Source: Photobacterium jeanii (GTDB lineage Bacteria > Pseudomonadota > Gammaproteobacteria > Enterobacterales > Vibrionaceae). Taken from it: 64,000 bases of DNA. A program made the translations under genes and the position numbers. The stretch covers positions 1,302,001 to 1,366,000 of the forward strand of contig NZ_LVHF01000012.1 of NCBI RefSeq assembly GCF_001650345.1, in the 5' to 3' direction. Shown in pieces: positions 8,647-18,647 of this stretch. Positions within the stretch are counted from its first letter, which is position 1. The number at the start of each line of letters is the position of its first letter. Under the pieces are notes generated by a model. The model was not told the origin of the DNA. It made no database searches and saw only the letters and a list, made by a program, of their open reading frames with translations.

Positions 8647-9615
8647 ATGAAAACAACAAAACTCTTTACCGCCGCCTGTATCGCCGCCTCTCTGATGGCA
8701 ACCTCATCACTCGCCCTCGCCGAGACAGCGCGCGTCGCCGTATCACAAATTGTTGAACACCCCGCTTTAGATGCCGCGCGCCAAGGCTTACTCGATGGTC
8801 TAAAACAAAAAGGTTATATCGAAGGCGAGAACCTTGAATTCACTTACCAAACAGCACAGGGCAACCCAGCTATTGCGGTACAAATAGCGAAACAGCTCGT
8901 CGGGGAAAAGCCTGATGTCCTCGTGGGCATTGCAACGCCAACAGCCCAAGCACTGGCAGCCTCTACCCGCTCTATTCCTGTGGTGTTTACAGCCGTCACC
9001 GATCCGCTCGGTGCTAAGCTGGTTAAAAATATGGATAAGCCAGCCCGTAACGTAACTGGGCTGTCAGATCTCTCCCCCGTGGCGCAGCATGTTGATCTCA
9101 TGCAAGAGCTGGTTCCTGATATGAAAAGTATCGGTGTGGTCTTTAACCCTGGTGAAGCCAATGCAGTCGCGCTGGTTGAGCTTCTAAAAGCGGCAGCGGA
9201 AGCGAAAGGCTTTACGGTGGTAGAAGGGACCGCGCTAAAGAGTGCTGATGTCCAATCCGCAGCTCAAATTGTCGCAGCTAAAGCCGATGTCATTTATGCC
9301 CCAACCGATAACACTGTGGCGAGTGCCATCGATGGCCTCGTTAATGCAGCGAACCAAGCCAATAAACCGATTGTCGGCGCTTCAACCACCTATATTGAAA
9401 ACGGCGTTCTGGCTGCTTTAGGCTTTGACTACTACCAAGTTGGCGTGCAAACCGCTGATTACGTCGAAGCCCTACTCAAAGGACAAAGCGTTGCTTCACT
9501 GCCAGTAAAAGTAGCCAAAGGCTCGGATTTAGCATTGAACAAAGCGGCGGCAAAAAAGTTAGGGCTAACCTTCCCTACCTCTGCCCTCAACCGAGCAACC
9601 TCAATCAAAGAGTAA
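8647..9615 (+). CDS. ABC importer substrate-binding protein (TrpX/PF04392 type)
   Basis: 322 residues. The signal peptide is cleaved after LALA (about residue 25), and the mature start TARVAVSQIVEHPALDAARQ is characteristic of this periplasmic-binding family. RBS AAGGAG precedes ATG 8647. It is the first gene of a three-gene importer with a permease and an ATPase. Streptococcal TrpX of this family is linked to tryptophan, but others have different substrates, so the ligand here is open. Confidence 0.85.
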   Translation: MKTTKLFTAACIAASLMATSSLALAETARVAVSQIVEHPALDAARQGLLDGLKQKGYIEGENLEFTYQTAQGNPAIAVQIAKQLVGEKPDVLVGIATPTAQALAASTRSIPVVFTAVTDPLGAKLVKNMDKPARNVTGLSDLSPVAQHVDLMQELVPDMKSIGVVFNPGEANAVALVELLKAAAEAKGFTVVEGTALKSADVQSAAQIVAAKADVIYAPTDNTVASAIDGLVNAANQANKPIVGASTTYIENGVLAALGFDYYQVGVQTADYVEALLKGQSVASLPVKVAKGSDLALNKAAAKKLGLTFPTSALNRATSIKE

Positions 9616-9723
9616 GCATTTAGGAACGGACCTCAATGCGGGTGAGCGCCATGACTGATACAACACATTGTAAAATCTAAGTCACAGGCAGTCTCACCCG
9701 CAAAGAAAGACAAGGAGCAGTTG

Positions 9724-10704
9724 ATGTCTTTTTTCGCATTTATTGGCACATTGGAAATTGGCTTGGTATACGGTTTGGTCGCTTTGGGCGTCTACCTTAC
9801 CTTCCGGGTGTTAGATTTCCCCGATCTTACGGTAGATGGCAGTTTTCCCATGGGCGCAGCCGTTGCAGCCACCGCAATTGTGGCAGGGGTTAACCCTTGG
9901 TTAGCAACAGCACTGGCCATTTTCGCAGGCGGATTGTGTGGTTTAATGACAGGTTTTCTCGCCATTCGTTGTGGGATCTTACACCTGCTTGCCAGTATCC
10001 TCACCATGATCGCTGCTTTCTCGATTAACATTCGTATTATGGGACGCCCCAACCTTGCCCTGCTCGGTGAAGATACCATTTTTACCCCGCTAGAATTTGC
10101 CGCCATGGATTACGGCTTTGATTCAGGGGTCATCCGACTATTAATGGTAGCCCTGCTGGTGATATTCAGTGCTTGGTTTGTGGTGCGCCTACTTGCGAGT
10201 GATTTTGGGCTCGGGCTTCGTGCAACAGGGGTAAATAGCCGTATGGTTAGCGCCCAAGGCGGTAATACTGCGCTTTACACCTACTTTGGATTGGCACTCT
10301 CGAACGGTTTTGTTGGATTCTCTGGCGCGCTTTTTGCCCAAACCAATAGCTTTGCCGATGTCACATCAGGGGTTGGTACTATCGTTGTCGGCTTAGCCGC
10401 TGTGATTTTAGGACAAACCCTGATCCCAGGGCGAAAAATTTGGGTCGCAGTGGTTGCCGTCATTCTCGGCTCGGTTCTCTATCGCTTAGCGGTCGCCTTT
10501 GCACTGAGTAGCGGCATGTTTGGCTTACAAGCCTCTGACTTGAACCTTATCACGGCCGTATTAGTCGCTATCGCGCTGATCGCCCCCAAAATGAAAGCCT
10601 CTTTTCAAAAAAAGAAGCCCAAAGGCAAGTTAAAAAACAAACAGCAAAACGACCCAAGTAACAAAAGTGCGAAAACGCCGTCCACCCACAAGAACTTAGC
10701 CTGA
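9724..10704 (+). CDS. ABC importer permease (TrpY-like)
   Basis: About 326 residues from ATG 9724, chosen over TTG 9721 because AGGAG at 9713-9717 is optimally placed. It is polytopic with roughly eight hydrophobic segments and has the branched-chain-type permease fold (DFPDLTVDGSFPMGAA near the N-terminus, the conserved mark of this subfamily). The last 45 or so residues are a hydrophilic Lys/Asn-rich tail. It pairs with the preceding binding protein and following ATPase. Confidence 0.85.
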   Translation: MSFFAFIGTLEIGLVYGLVALGVYLTFRVLDFPDLTVDGSFPMGAAVAATAIVAGVNPWLATALAIFAGGLCGLMTGFLAIRCGILHLLASILTMIAAFSINIRIMGRPNLALLGEDTIFTPLEFAAMDYGFDSGVIRLLMVALLVIFSAWFVVRLLASDFGLGLRATGVNSRMVSAQGGNTALYTYFGLALSNGFVGFSGALFAQTNSFADVTSGVGTIVVGLAAVILGQTLIPGRKIWVAVVAVILGSVLYRLAVAFALSSGMFGLQASDLNLITAVLVAIALIAPKMKASFQKKKPKGKLKNKQQNDPSNKSAKTPSTHKNLA

Positions 10705-10716
10705 TCGGAGGTCAAC

Positions 10717-11511
10717 ATGATTGAACTAAACGACATTCGCGTTACCTTCAATGAAGGAACCATTCTAGAAAACCCCGCCCTTCGAGGCGTATCGCTAGCG
10801 GTACCTGAAAAGCAATTTGTTACCGTGATTGGTTCTAACGGCGCAGGTAAATCAACCTTACTCGGCGCGATCAGTGGGGAAACACCAATGAGTGACGGTC
10901 AAGTGCTGATCGATGATATTGATGTCACTCATCACGCCGTCCATGAGCGCGCACGTTATGCCGCGCGAGTATTCCAAGATCCCTTAGCTGGCACTTGCGG
11001 CTCTCTCACCATCGAAGAAAACATGGCATTAGCCTACAAGCGCGGAAGCAAACGCAGCTGGAAACATGCACTTTCAGGTCAACGGAAAAAGTTGTTCCAA
11101 GAGCGGATCAGCATTTTAGGGCTAGGGTTAGAAGATCGTTTGGGCGATCACATTGGCCTACTGTCTGGCGGTCAACGTCAAGCTGTCAGCTTGGTGATGG
11201 CAACTTTAGCAGACAGTAAATTACTGCTGCTGGATGAACACACCGCCGCCCTCGACCCTCGCATGGCGGCCTTCGTTCTTGAGCTCACCAATAAAGTCGT
11301 GACCGAATTCGATCTCACGGTACTCATGGTCACTCATTCGATGAAAGATGCTTTAGCTTACGGTGACCGCACCGTCATGCTTCACCAAGGACAAGTCGTT
11401 TTAGACGTTGCAGGGCAAGAGCGAGAAGGTATGCAAGTCAAAGAACTACTTGAGATGTTTAGTAAAGTGCGTGGCGAAGAATTAGCTGACGACAGCCTAC
11501 TACTCAATTAA
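10717..11511 (+). CDS. ABC importer ATP-binding protein (TrpZ-like)
   Basis: 264 residues. Walker A GSNGAGKST (39-47), signature LSGGQRQA (149-156), Walker B LLLLDE (169-174, catalytic Glu174) followed by H-TAALDP, and switch His in VTHSMKDALAYGD. GGAGG sits 6 nt before ATG 10717, 12 bp after the permease stop. It powers import by the permease encoded just upstream; a strong terminator closes the operon. Confidence 0.9.
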   Translation: MIELNDIRVTFNEGTILENPALRGVSLAVPEKQFVTVIGSNGAGKSTLLGAISGETPMSDGQVLIDDIDVTHHAVHERARYAARVFQDPLAGTCGSLTIEENMALAYKRGSKRSWKHALSGQRKKLFQERISILGLGLEDRLGDHIGLLSGGQRQAVSLVMATLADSKLLLLDEHTAALDPRMAAFVLELTNKVVTEFDLTVLMVTHSMKDALAYGDRTVMLHQGQVVLDVAGQEREGMQVKELLEMFSKVRGEELADDSLLLN

Positions 11512-11547
11512 CCTCATCGAAATATCACTGCATTTTCAAACAACTTT

Positions 11548-11589
11548 CCCCCACTCATTCGATAAACACGTTGAGTGGGGGAGGTTTTT
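11548..11589 (+). terminator. Terminator of the ABC importer operon
   Basis: Stem CCCCCACTCA / TGAGTGGGGG (11548-11557 and 11572-11581) followed by AGGTTTTT. Confidence 0.85.
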
Positions 11590-11668
11590 CCCATCGCCTC
11601 GCAAGCGGATTTGAAGTAAAATGTGATCAACGCCTGCTTTGCAGTGCCTCTAAATATCTAGGAAACCA

Positions 11669-11977
11669 ATGAAAAAAACATTTGCTTTAACTCACCCAAA
11701 GAAAGCCGTACCACGTGTTGTTGAGGCGGTAAAATACGAAATTAAAAAATACCTAAAGCGTGAAAACCGTAAAGCGCTACCTCAAGGTGCGGATTACTGG
11801 GACTTTGATTGTAAATACGGTCACACAGAGCAAGAAGCAAAAGTGATCCACGTTAAAGAAATCAACAAATGCCTAGATGAAGCAGAGAAGCTAGAACTCA
11901 CTTCTTGCTACATCGAAATTTTGGCTAAACCAGCAACACGCGTTAAGCGTCAACCGCTGGAAGACGACGAGTTTTAA
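11669..11977 (+). CDS. DUF6172 family small protein
   Basis: 102 residues, MKKTFALTHPKKAVPRVVEA at the N-terminus, lysine-rich in the first 35 residues and acidic at the end (LEDDEF). It contains three Cys (CKYGH, KCLDE, SCYIE). No signal peptide or membrane segment. It resembles the small conserved proteins grouped as DUF6172, common in Vibrionaceae and other marine gammaproteobacteria; no function is known. Single gene with its own terminator. Confidence 0.75.
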   Translation: MKKTFALTHPKKAVPRVVEAVKYEIKKYLKRENRKALPQGADYWDFDCKYGHTEQEAKVIHVKEINKCLDEAEKLELTSCYIEILAKPATRVKRQPLEDDEF

Positions 11978-12013
11978 TCAACTTTTTAAAAAAGTTTGAT
12001 AAAACCCAAATAC

Positions 12014-12041
12014 AAAAAAAGCCCACTAATTGGGCTTTTTT
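12014..12041 (+). terminator. Terminator of the DUF6172 gene
   Basis: Stem AGCCCA / TGGGCT (12020-12025, 12031-12036) with A-run before and T6 after. A short triplicated TGCTATC follows immediately. Confidence 0.85.
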
Positions 12042-12105
12042 GCTATCTGCTATCTGCTATCTGGCAGAATCAGTTCAACATACACACACCATCAAGTGCC
12101 GGCGC

Positions 12106-12555
12106 TCAAAACCAACGTTCAAGTGATGTTTGATCTAACTGTTTAAATGCACGATTAAGCACTTGTGCCAGTTCTAAGTAACGCGGCTTGGCTTTTACTG
12201 GTTGTAATGCCCCACCTTCGCTGATCACTTTTTCATGGATCTCACGATACCAACTCGCCAATGACGGTGGTAAATCTGTACGGCTGCGACGACCTAACCA
12301 CAATAACCCTTGCAGCGGCATGCTGATCGCAAATAGCGCTACCACCATAGCTTGTGGCAATGCATCGTAATTATTAAACGCCATTTGGCTAAGTACACTC
12401 AGTACAGCGACCGCAGGCATCACTCGAATCGCGAACTGGGTCGCCTTAATGTAGCGTTGTTCTGGGAACATCGGCGCCAGCTCTTTTCGCATCGGCCATA
12501 TAGCCATGTAATCCTGCCCATGACGAAACAGCGACCAGATCGATTTTTGATTCAT
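12106..12555 (-). CDS. yfbV: YfbV (UPF0208) membrane protein
   Basis: 149 residues, N-terminus [17 protein letters not shown], with two central hydrophobic segments (about 43-60 and 68-88) and a hydrophilic C-terminal half. The gene diverges from ackA as it does in Enterobacteria and Vibrio. E. coli YfbV has been reported to help insulate the Ter macrodomain from neighbouring chromosome regions; this is established for E. coli only. Confidence 0.9.
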   Translation of the reverse strand: MNQKSIWSLFRHGQDYMAIWPMRKELAPMFPEQRYIKATQFAIRVMPAVAVLSVLSQMAFNNYDALPQAMVVALFAISMPLQGLLWLGRRSRTDLPPSLASWYREIHEKVISEGGALQPVKAKPRYLELAQVLNRAFKQLDQTSLERWF

Positions 12556-12890
12556 AAAACACCAACATTCAAAAATTAGTACAATAATTCAAATTCTGTG
12601 ACAATAAACTTGATTCAAATTAAACTTTTCTAAAAATCTTTTTGTTATATTGCGTAACAATCGCTATCCTACGCACGTCTCAATTAATTGTTGCTTGTAA
12701 TCTTCATTATGGCAACTAAGAGATGACCTCATGGATGACCCAGAATTGCGGGTTCCTCAATTCTCGATTCGACGGAAAGATACGAATTTGACCCAGATTA
12801 GATCTACTTGATCAAAAGTCGTCTATTCTATGGGTACTTTTTTATTCGAATGAATATCAACTTTCAGACAGATTATAGGTAGTCACTCTC
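12556..12890. promoter_or_regulatory. yfbV-ackA divergent promoter region
   Basis: 335 bp, AT-rich. It contains an inverted repeat TTGTTA / TAACAA (12642-12647, 12655-12660) and TTGATCAAA near 12808. FNR and ArcA control ackA in E. coli, but I see no good full-length site for either. No gene is present. Confidence 0.4.
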
Positions 12891-14087
12891 ATGTCTAAGC
12901 TGGTTCTAGTACTTAACTGCGGTAGCTCTTCTCTAAAGTTCGCAATCGTTGATCCTGTAACAGGTGATGAACACCTAACAGGTCTTGCAGAATGTCTGCA
13001 CCTTCCAGAAGCACGTATCAAGTGGAAACTTGATGGTAAGCACGAAGCACAACTAGGTGAAGGTGCTGCACACGAAGAAGCTCTAGCATTCATGGTAGAG
13101 TCTATCATCGCTTCTAAGCCTGAGCTTGCAGAAAGCCTAGCAGCTATCGGTCACCGTGTAGTTCACGGTGGTGAGCAATTCACTCAATCAGCACTAATCA
13201 CTGAAGAAGTAATCAAAGGTATCGAAGACTGTGCAACTCTAGCACCTCTTCACAACCCTGCTCACATCATCGGTATTAAAGCAGCTCAAAAAGCATTCCC
13301 AGCACTTAAAAACGTTGCTGTATTCGATACTGCTTTCCACCAAACTATGCCTGAAGAAGCGTACCTATACGCGCTTCCTTACAACCTATACAAAGACCAC
13401 GCTATCCGTCGTTACGGCATGCACGGTACTTCTCACCTATTCATCACTCGCGAAACTGCGAAGCTGCTAGGTAAGAAAGAAGAAGAACTAAACATCATCA
13501 ACTGTCACCTAGGTAATGGTGCTTCAGTTTGTGCAATCAAGAACGGTAAATCTGTAGACACTTCTATGGGTCTTACTCCTCTTGAAGGTCTTGTAATGGG
13601 TACGCGTTGTGGTGATATCGATCCTGCGATCATCTTCCACCTACACGACACTCTTGGTTACTCTGTTGAGAAAATCAACACTATGCTAACTAAAGAGTCT
13701 GGCCTACAAGGTCTAACTGAAGTGACTTCTGACTGTCGTTTCGTTGAAGACAACTACGGCGAGAAAGAAGAAGCAACTCGTGCAATGGACGTGTTCTGTC
13801 ACCGTCTAGCTAAGTACGTTGCTGGTTACACTGCATCTCTAGAAGGTCGTCTAGACGCAATCACTTTCACTGGTGGTATCGGTGAAAACTCTGCACCTAT
13901 CCGTGAAATGGTTCTTAACCGTCTAGCTATCCTAGGTGTTGAAGTTGATGGCGAAGCTAACCTTAAAGCACGTTTCGGCGGCGAAGGTGTTATCACTTCT
14001 GAAAACAGCCGTGTTCCTGCAATGGTTGTTTCTACTAACGAAGAACTAGTAATCGCAGAAGATACAGCTCGTCTAGCTGCTATCTAA
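12891..14087 (+). CDS. ackA: Acetate kinase
   Basis: 398 residues, the normal family length. Signatures: [14 protein letters not shown] (N-terminal phosphate loop), [29 protein letters not shown] and FTGGIGENS. AckA interconverts acetyl-phosphate plus ADP with acetate plus ATP. It acts with Pta, encoded 185 bp downstream, in acetate overflow and in setting acetyl-phosphate levels. Codon use is strongly biased (CTA Leu, GGT Gly, CGT Arg), a sign of high expression. Confidence 0.98.
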   Translation: MSKLVLVLNCGSSSLKFAIVDPVTGDEHLTGLAECLHLPEARIKWKLDGKHEAQLGEGAAHEEALAFMVESIIASKPELAESLAAIGHRVVHGGEQFTQSALITEEVIKGIEDCATLAPLHNPAHIIGIKAAQKAFPALKNVAVFDTAFHQTMPEEAYLYALPYNLYKDHAIRRYGMHGTSHLFITRETAKLLGKKEEELNIINCHLGNGASVCAIKNGKSVDTSMGLTPLEGLVMGTRCGDIDPAIIFHLHDTLGYSVEKINTMLTKESGLQGLTEVTSDCRFVEDNYGEKEEATRAMDVFCHRLAKYVAGYTASLEGRLDAITFTGGIGENSAPIREMVLNRLAILGVEVDGEANLKARFGGEGVITSENSRVPAMVVSTNEELVIAEDTARLAAI

Positions 14088-14122
14088 TTCTGAGGTTACC
14101 GGGTTGTTTATATAACAGCCAC

Positions 14123-14151
14123 AAACGGCTGGCCTAGGCCGGCCGTTTTTT
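14123..14151 (+). terminator. Terminator between ackA and pta
   Basis: Stem AACGGCTGGCC / GGCCGGCCGTT around a TA loop, followed by T6. It suggests pta has its own promoter or depends on partial read-through. Confidence 0.8.
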
Positions 14152-14271
14152 CATGGCTTTGATGAGTTGTGAAGCTTCAAATTTCTGTGGTGCTGCTCCA
14201 TAGTTTTTTCAATCTTCTTAGGAAGAGTTATGGAACAGTGCTGTCTTGTTCAATAGTCTGAGGAATTTATA

Positions 14272-16425
14272 GTGTCCCGTACTATTATGCTAATCCCAGT
14301 TGGTGCTGGTGTTGGCCTAACAAGCGTAAGCCTTGGTGTTGTACGCGCAATGGAACGCAAAGGCGTTCGCGTTTCTTTCTTTAAGCCTATCGCTCAACCA
14401 CGTCACGGTGGCGATCAACCTGATCTAACGACAACTATCATTCGCGCTAACAGCGACATGAACGTTGCAGATCCAGTAAGCATGGCTAAAGCGGAAGAGC
14501 TAATTCGTAACGATCAAAACGATGTACTTCTTGAAGATATCGTTGCGCGTTTCAAAGAAGCAACTAAAGATGCTGAAGTAGCACTTATCGAAGGTCTAGT
14601 ACCAACTCGCAAGCACCCATTTGCGAACCAAATCAACTACGAAATCGCGAAAACGCTTGATGCTGAAATCGTATTCGTTGTTGCACCAGGTACTGACAAC
14701 CCAGCACAACTTAAAGAACGTATCGAAGTTGCATGTTCTAACTTCGGCGGCATTAAGAACGAGCAAATCTCTGGCGTTATCGTTAACAAACTTAACGCTC
14801 CAGTAGATGCAGAAGGCCGTACTCGTCCTGACCTATCTGAAATCTTCGACGAAGCTGAAGGTACTGTTCCGACTAACGTTGAAGTAATGCAAGTGTTCAA
14901 CTCTAGCCCAATCCGTGTACTTGGTTGTGCACCTTGGAGCCCAGAGCTAATCGCAACACGTGCAACTGACATGGCGAAGCACCTAAACGCTGAAATCATC
15001 AACGAAGGTGAAATCGCAACTCGTCGTATCAAGAGCATCACTTTCTGTGCACGCTCTATCCCTCACATGGTTGAACACTTCCGTCCAGGTTCTCTGCTAG
15101 TAACTTCTGCAGACCGTCCTGACGTAATCGTTGCTGCATGTCTTGCTGCAATGAACGGTGTTGAGATCGGTGCACTACTTCTTACTGGCGGCTACGAGCT
15201 ACCAAAAGCAGTAACTGATCTATGTGAGCGTGCATTCGAAACTGGTCTTCCAGTTATCGCTGCACAAGGTAACACTTGGCAGACTTCTCTGAACCTACAA
15301 AGCTTCAGCCTAGAAGTTCCAGCTGACGATAAAGAACGCGTTGAATTCGTTAACGAATACATGGCGAGCCACATCGATGGTCAATGGATTGAATCTCTAA
15401 CTGAAGGTTCAACTAAAGAACGTCGTCTAAGCCCACCAGCGTTCCGTTACGAGCTAACTGAACTAGCACGTAAAGCGGCTAAGCGTATCGTTCTTCCTGA
15501 AGGTGACGAGCCACGTACAGTTAAAGCTGCGGCTATCTGTGCTGAGCGCGGTATCGCGGAATGTGTGCTTCTTGGTAACCCAGAAGAAATCAAGCGTGTT
15601 GCTGAGCAACAAGGCGTGGTTCTAGGTTCTGGCGTAACTATCATCAACTCTGATGAAGTTCGTGAAAACTACGTAGAGCGTCTAGTTGAGCTACGTGGCG
15701 CGAAAGGCATGACTGACGTTGTTGCTCGTGAAAAACTTCAAGATTCTGTTTTCCTAGGCACAATGATGCTAGAAAACGATGAAGTTGACGGCCTAGTTTC
15801 TGGTGCTGTTCACACTACAGCGAACACTATCGTTCCTCCGTTCCAAATCATCAAGACTGCACCTGATGCATCTATCGTATCTTCAGTATTCTTCATGCTT
15901 CTGCCTGATCAAGTACTGGTTTACGGTGACTGTGCAATCAACCCAGATCCAAACGCTGAGCAACTTGCTGAAATCGCTATCCAATCTGCAGACTCTGCAA
16001 AAGCATTCGGTATCGAACCTCGCGTTGCAATGATCTCTTACTCGACTGGTGAGTCTGGTAAAGGTGCTGACGTAGATAAAGTACGTGAAGCAACTCGCAT
16101 CGCTCAAGAGAAACGTCCTGATCTAGTAATCGACGGTCCTCTACAGTACGACGCAGCTATCATGGAAAACGTTGCTGCTTCTAAAGCGCCTAACTCGCCT
16201 GTAGCGGGTAAAGCGACTGTATTCGTATTCCCAGACCTAAACACTGGTAACACGACTTACAAAGCGGTACAACGTTCAGCAGACCTAGTATCTATCGGTC
16301 CAATGCTGCAAGGTATGCGTAAGCCTGTAAACGACCTTTCTCGTGGCGCACTAGTAGACGATATCGTATACACAGTTGCACTAACTGCGATTCAGGCGAA
16401 ACAAGCTGAAGAATCTAACGCTTAA
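14272..16425 (+). CDS. pta: Phosphate acetyltransferase
   Basis: 717 residues from GTG 14272, preceded by GAGGAA at 14260. Long-form Pta: an N-terminal P-loop-like AAA_26 domain ([15 protein letters not shown], residues 1 to about 230), a DRTGG region (about 230-345), and the catalytic PTA domain from about 385, with [20 protein letters not shown] and [10 protein letters not shown]. It converts acetyl-CoA and phosphate to acetyl-phosphate, the partner reaction of AckA. The codon bias matches ackA. Confidence 0.97.
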   Translation: MSRTIMLIPVGAGVGLTSVSLGVVRAMERKGVRVSFFKPIAQPRHGGDQPDLTTTIIRANSDMNVADPVSMAKAEELIRNDQNDVLLEDIVARFKEATKDAEVALIEGLVPTRKHPFANQINYEIAKTLDAEIVFVVAPGTDNPAQLKERIEVACSNFGGIKNEQISGVIVNKLNAPVDAEGRTRPDLSEIFDEAEGTVPTNVEVMQVFNSSPIRVLGCAPWSPELIATRATDMAKHLNAEIINEGEIATRRIKSITFCARSIPHMVEHFRPGSLLVTSADRPDVIVAACLAAMNGVEIGALLLTGGYELPKAVTDLCERAFETGLPVIAAQGNTWQTSLNLQSFSLEVPADDKERVEFVNEYMASHIDGQWIESLTEGSTKERRLSPPAFRYELTELARKAAKRIVLPEGDEPRTVKAAAICAERGIAECVLLGNPEEIKRVAEQQGVVLGSGVTIINSDEVRENYVERLVELRGAKGMTDVVAREKLQDSVFLGTMMLENDEVDGLVSGAVHTTANTIVPPFQIIKTAPDASIVSSVFFMLLPDQVLVYGDCAINPDPNAEQLAEIAIQSADSAKAFGIEPRVAMISYSTGESGKGADVDKVREATRIAQEKRPDLVIDGPLQYDAAIMENVAASKAPNSPVAGKATVFVFPDLNTGNTTYKAVQRSADLVSIGPMLQGMRKPVNDLSRGALVDDIVYTVALTAIQAKQAEESNA

Positions 16426-16454
16426 TCGTTATTAACGACTAAACGTTGATTGAA

Positions 16455-16484
16455 GCGCCTCCATCTCGATGGGGGCGTTTTTTT
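16455..16484 (+). terminator. Terminator of pta
   Basis: Stem CGCCTCCAT / ATGGGGGCG with a CTCG loop, followed by T7. Confidence 0.9.
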
Positions 16485-16578
16485 ATGCTTGTTATTCCTT
16501 ATTTTCCCTCATTCCATTTTGAGTCAACAATCCGTATGCTGACTTGATGCACTTAGCTTACGGATAAGCGATTACTTC

Positions 16579-17340
16579 ATGGACGTCATCAACACCTTGG
16601 GGCTTTTTATTGGCTCACTGCTCTCTAATACTCTCGCCTCACTGTCTGGCGGTGGAGCTGGCTTGATTCAGTTCCCTCTGCTCATTTTTCTTGGACTCCC
16701 CTTCGCTGTTGCCCTTGCCACCCACAAAGTTGCCAGTGTTGCCTTGGGCTTAGGTGCCGCCTTTAAACATTGCCGCAGCGGTCAACTCGACTGGCAACTC
16801 ACAAGCTACATTATTTTTACTGGCGCTATCGGGGTCATTATCGGTGCCAATCTCATCTTGTTTGTCCCCGGTCGAATCGCGGAAGCCTTATTAGGACTAT
16901 TGATTTTAGGGCTTGGCATTTACTCTTTATTCCAACAACAGCTTGGTCAGCAAGAACAACTCCGCCACCGCGATACGAAAGGATTGGTTATTGGCGGTAT
17001 TGGGTTAGCGGCAATTGGTATTCTCAACGGCTCATTAACCGCTGGAACAGGATTGTTCGTCACCCTATTTCTCGTGCGTTGGTTTGGTTTTGATTACAAA
17101 CAAGCGGTCGCGCTCACATTGGTGAGTGTCGGGCTTTTTTGGAATGGCATAGGTGCGGGGACAATGTATCTTGCAGAGGCAGAAATATACTGGCCGTGGC
17201 TGCCAGTGCTACTTGCTGGTTCACTGCTAGGTGGCTATTGGGGCGCTCACCTTGCTCATCAAAAAAGTAATCGCCTGATCAAACGCTGCTTTGAAACACT
17301 AACCTTTATCATTGGACTTAAGTTATTACTGGGACTTTAA
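16579..17340 (+). CDS. TSUP (TauE/SafE) family exporter
   Basis: 253 residues, almost entirely hydrophobic with about eight membrane segments. The family hallmarks are the two related Gly-rich halves: SGGGAGLIQFPLLIFLGLP near the N-terminus and NGSLTAGTGLFVTLFLVRWF in the second half. Relatives export sulfite, sulfoacetate or other small organic anions; substrate not predictable. It is followed 14 bp later by the SelW-like gene, so the two may be cotranscribed. Confidence 0.85.
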   Translation: MDVINTLGLFIGSLLSNTLASLSGGGAGLIQFPLLIFLGLPFAVALATHKVASVALGLGAAFKHCRSGQLDWQLTSYIIFTGAIGVIIGANLILFVPGRIAEALLGLLILGLGIYSLFQQQLGQQEQLRHRDTKGLVIGGIGLAAIGILNGSLTAGTGLFVTLFLVRWFGFDYKQAVALTLVSVGLFWNGIGAGTMYLAEAEIYWPWLPVLLAGSLLGGYWGAHLAHQKSNRLIKRCFETLTFIIGLKLLLGL

Positions 17341-17354
17341 GAGATTATCACCGG

Positions 17355-17633
17355 ATGGAAAAAGCAAAGATTGATATTTACTACTGCCGTCAATGCAACT
17401 GGATGTTGCGCTCAACTTGGCTATCGCAAGAGCTACTGCATACCTTTAGCGAGGAAATCGACACTGTCAGTCTTCACCCTGACACAGGCGGACGATTTGA
17501 AATTTTCTGTAACGGTGAACGACTGTGGGAACGAAAGGCCAACGGTGGCTTTCCTGAAGCAAAAGTATTAAAGCAACGGGTACGCGATGTTATCGACCCC
17601 GAGCGGGATCTCGGTCACTCAGACCGCAAATAA
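17355..17633 (+). CDS. SelT/SelW/SelH (Rdx) family thioredoxin-like protein
   Basis: 92 residues. IDIYYCRQCNWMLRSTWLSQ matches the Rdx fold with a redox motif C11-R-Q-C14. In many animals and some bacteria the second position is selenocysteine; here it is cysteine and no in-frame TGA is present. The FEIFCNGERLWERK and GGFPEAKVLKQRVRD segments are typical of the bacterial family. Probably a cytosolic thiol-disulfide protein; its partner is unknown. Confidence 0.85.
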   Translation: MEKAKIDIYYCRQCNWMLRSTWLSQELLHTFSEEIDTVSLHPDTGGRFEIFCNGERLWERKANGGFPEAKVLKQRVRDVIDPERDLGHSDRK

Positions 17634-17650
17634 CCCGACTAAATGGTTTT

Positions 17651-17675
17651 AAGCGGTGATATAGCTCACCGCTCA
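17651..17675. terminator. Hairpin between convergent genes
   Basis: Inverted repeat AGCGGTGA / TCACCGCT (17652-17659, 17666-17673) in the 56-bp gap between the convergent SelW-like and SIMPL genes. The T-tracts are weak, so its strength as a terminator is uncertain. Confidence 0.5.
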
Positions 17676-17689
17676 AAAACTTAGCTAGC

Positions 17690-18412
17690 CTATTCAGTTA
17701 AGTAAAATTCGATGCTCGTCACCACACGAACATCTTTCTCGATTTTGTAAAGATCACCGTACTCTTCGCCCGAATCGGTGATTGAGAAGTTACCCTGACG
17801 TGCCGAGCGAATACTACCAACTTTAACCCCTGCGTTTTCAGCAAACTCATTCGCGGCAAGGCGCGCATTTTTAGTCGCTGTTTTCAGCATTTCAGGCTTG
17901 ATCGCATTAAGTTTAGTAAAGCGGTAAGTCGGTGAATGATTGGAAATGTTGTAGCCCTTCGCCACCAGCTTATTTACTTCGGCGCGCACAGATTTAATAT
18001 CATGTACTTTGTGAGTTTCAAGACCAATACGCCCTGTCAAAGTATGCTCTTGCTCAACCACTACCTGATTTTCATCACGGTACTCATAAGCACTGTAATC
18101 AATCAGACCAATGTCGATTTCATCATCGCTAAAGCCGTTCGCCTTTAAGATATCAACAATCTCTTGTTGTTGCTGTTCTGCTTGCTTATACAGCGCCGGG
18201 ATCTCATCTTTACTTTTCGTCTGGTTAGTAAAATTTAGGCTCCAGTTTGCGGTATCGGCTTCTACGCGCTTTTCCGCTAACCCTTTTACTTCCGCTGTAT
18301 TCATCGCAACTTTGGCGTTGTACATTGTCTGACCAATAAAGTAGCCGCTCGCACCAAGTCCAGAAGCAATCAACAGACCGCCTAACGCAATCCCTAGCAA
18401 ATTTTTATTCAT
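17690..18412 (-). CDS. SIMPL (DUF541) domain protein
   Basis: 240 residues with an N-terminal membrane anchor or uncleaved signal (residues 5-27) and one SIMPL domain (VKGLAEKRVEADTANWSLNF onward). Relatives include E. coli YggE, linked to oxidative-stress tolerance, and periplasmic or channel-forming proteins. It converges with the SelW-like gene and is monocistronic. Confidence 0.85.
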   Translation of the reverse strand: MNKNLLGIALGGLLIASGLGASGYFIGQTMYNAKVAMNTAEVKGLAEKRVEADTANWSLNFTNQTKSKDEIPALYKQAEQQQQEIVDILKANGFSDDEIDIGLIDYSAYEYRDENQVVVEQEHTLTGRIGLETHKVHDIKSVRAEVNKLVAKGYNISNHSPTYRFTKLNAIKPEMLKTATKNARLAANEFAENAGVKVGSIRSARQGNFSITDSGEEYGDLYKIEKDVRVVTSIEFYLTE

Positions 18413-18565
18413 TTTAAATACCTACCATCATTATCACTGAGGAAAGCATTGCACCTTTGTGCGTATTCTTCTAGTGATCTATGTGAGGGTTATGTCAAAG
18501 CTTGTTAGCTTCATCCAAAAACGAAGATGAAAACCACCACAGTTACCAGAACCACTTTATGACGA

Positions 18566-18592
18566 CATAAAAAAACGCACCGAAGTGCGTTT
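18566..18592 (-). terminator. Terminator of yfcE
   Basis: On the minus strand, stem AACGCAC / GTGCGTT with a TTCG tetraloop, then T7. Confidence 0.9.
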
Positions 18593-18647
18593 TCAATTCC
18601 AGTCATTGCAAACATGGCGATCTATTTCACGCGTTCTATCGCAATAA

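Noticed and set aside
17355-17633. Selenoprotein
   Set aside because: The redox motif is C-R-Q-C with no in-frame TGA and no SECIS-like hairpin seen after it.
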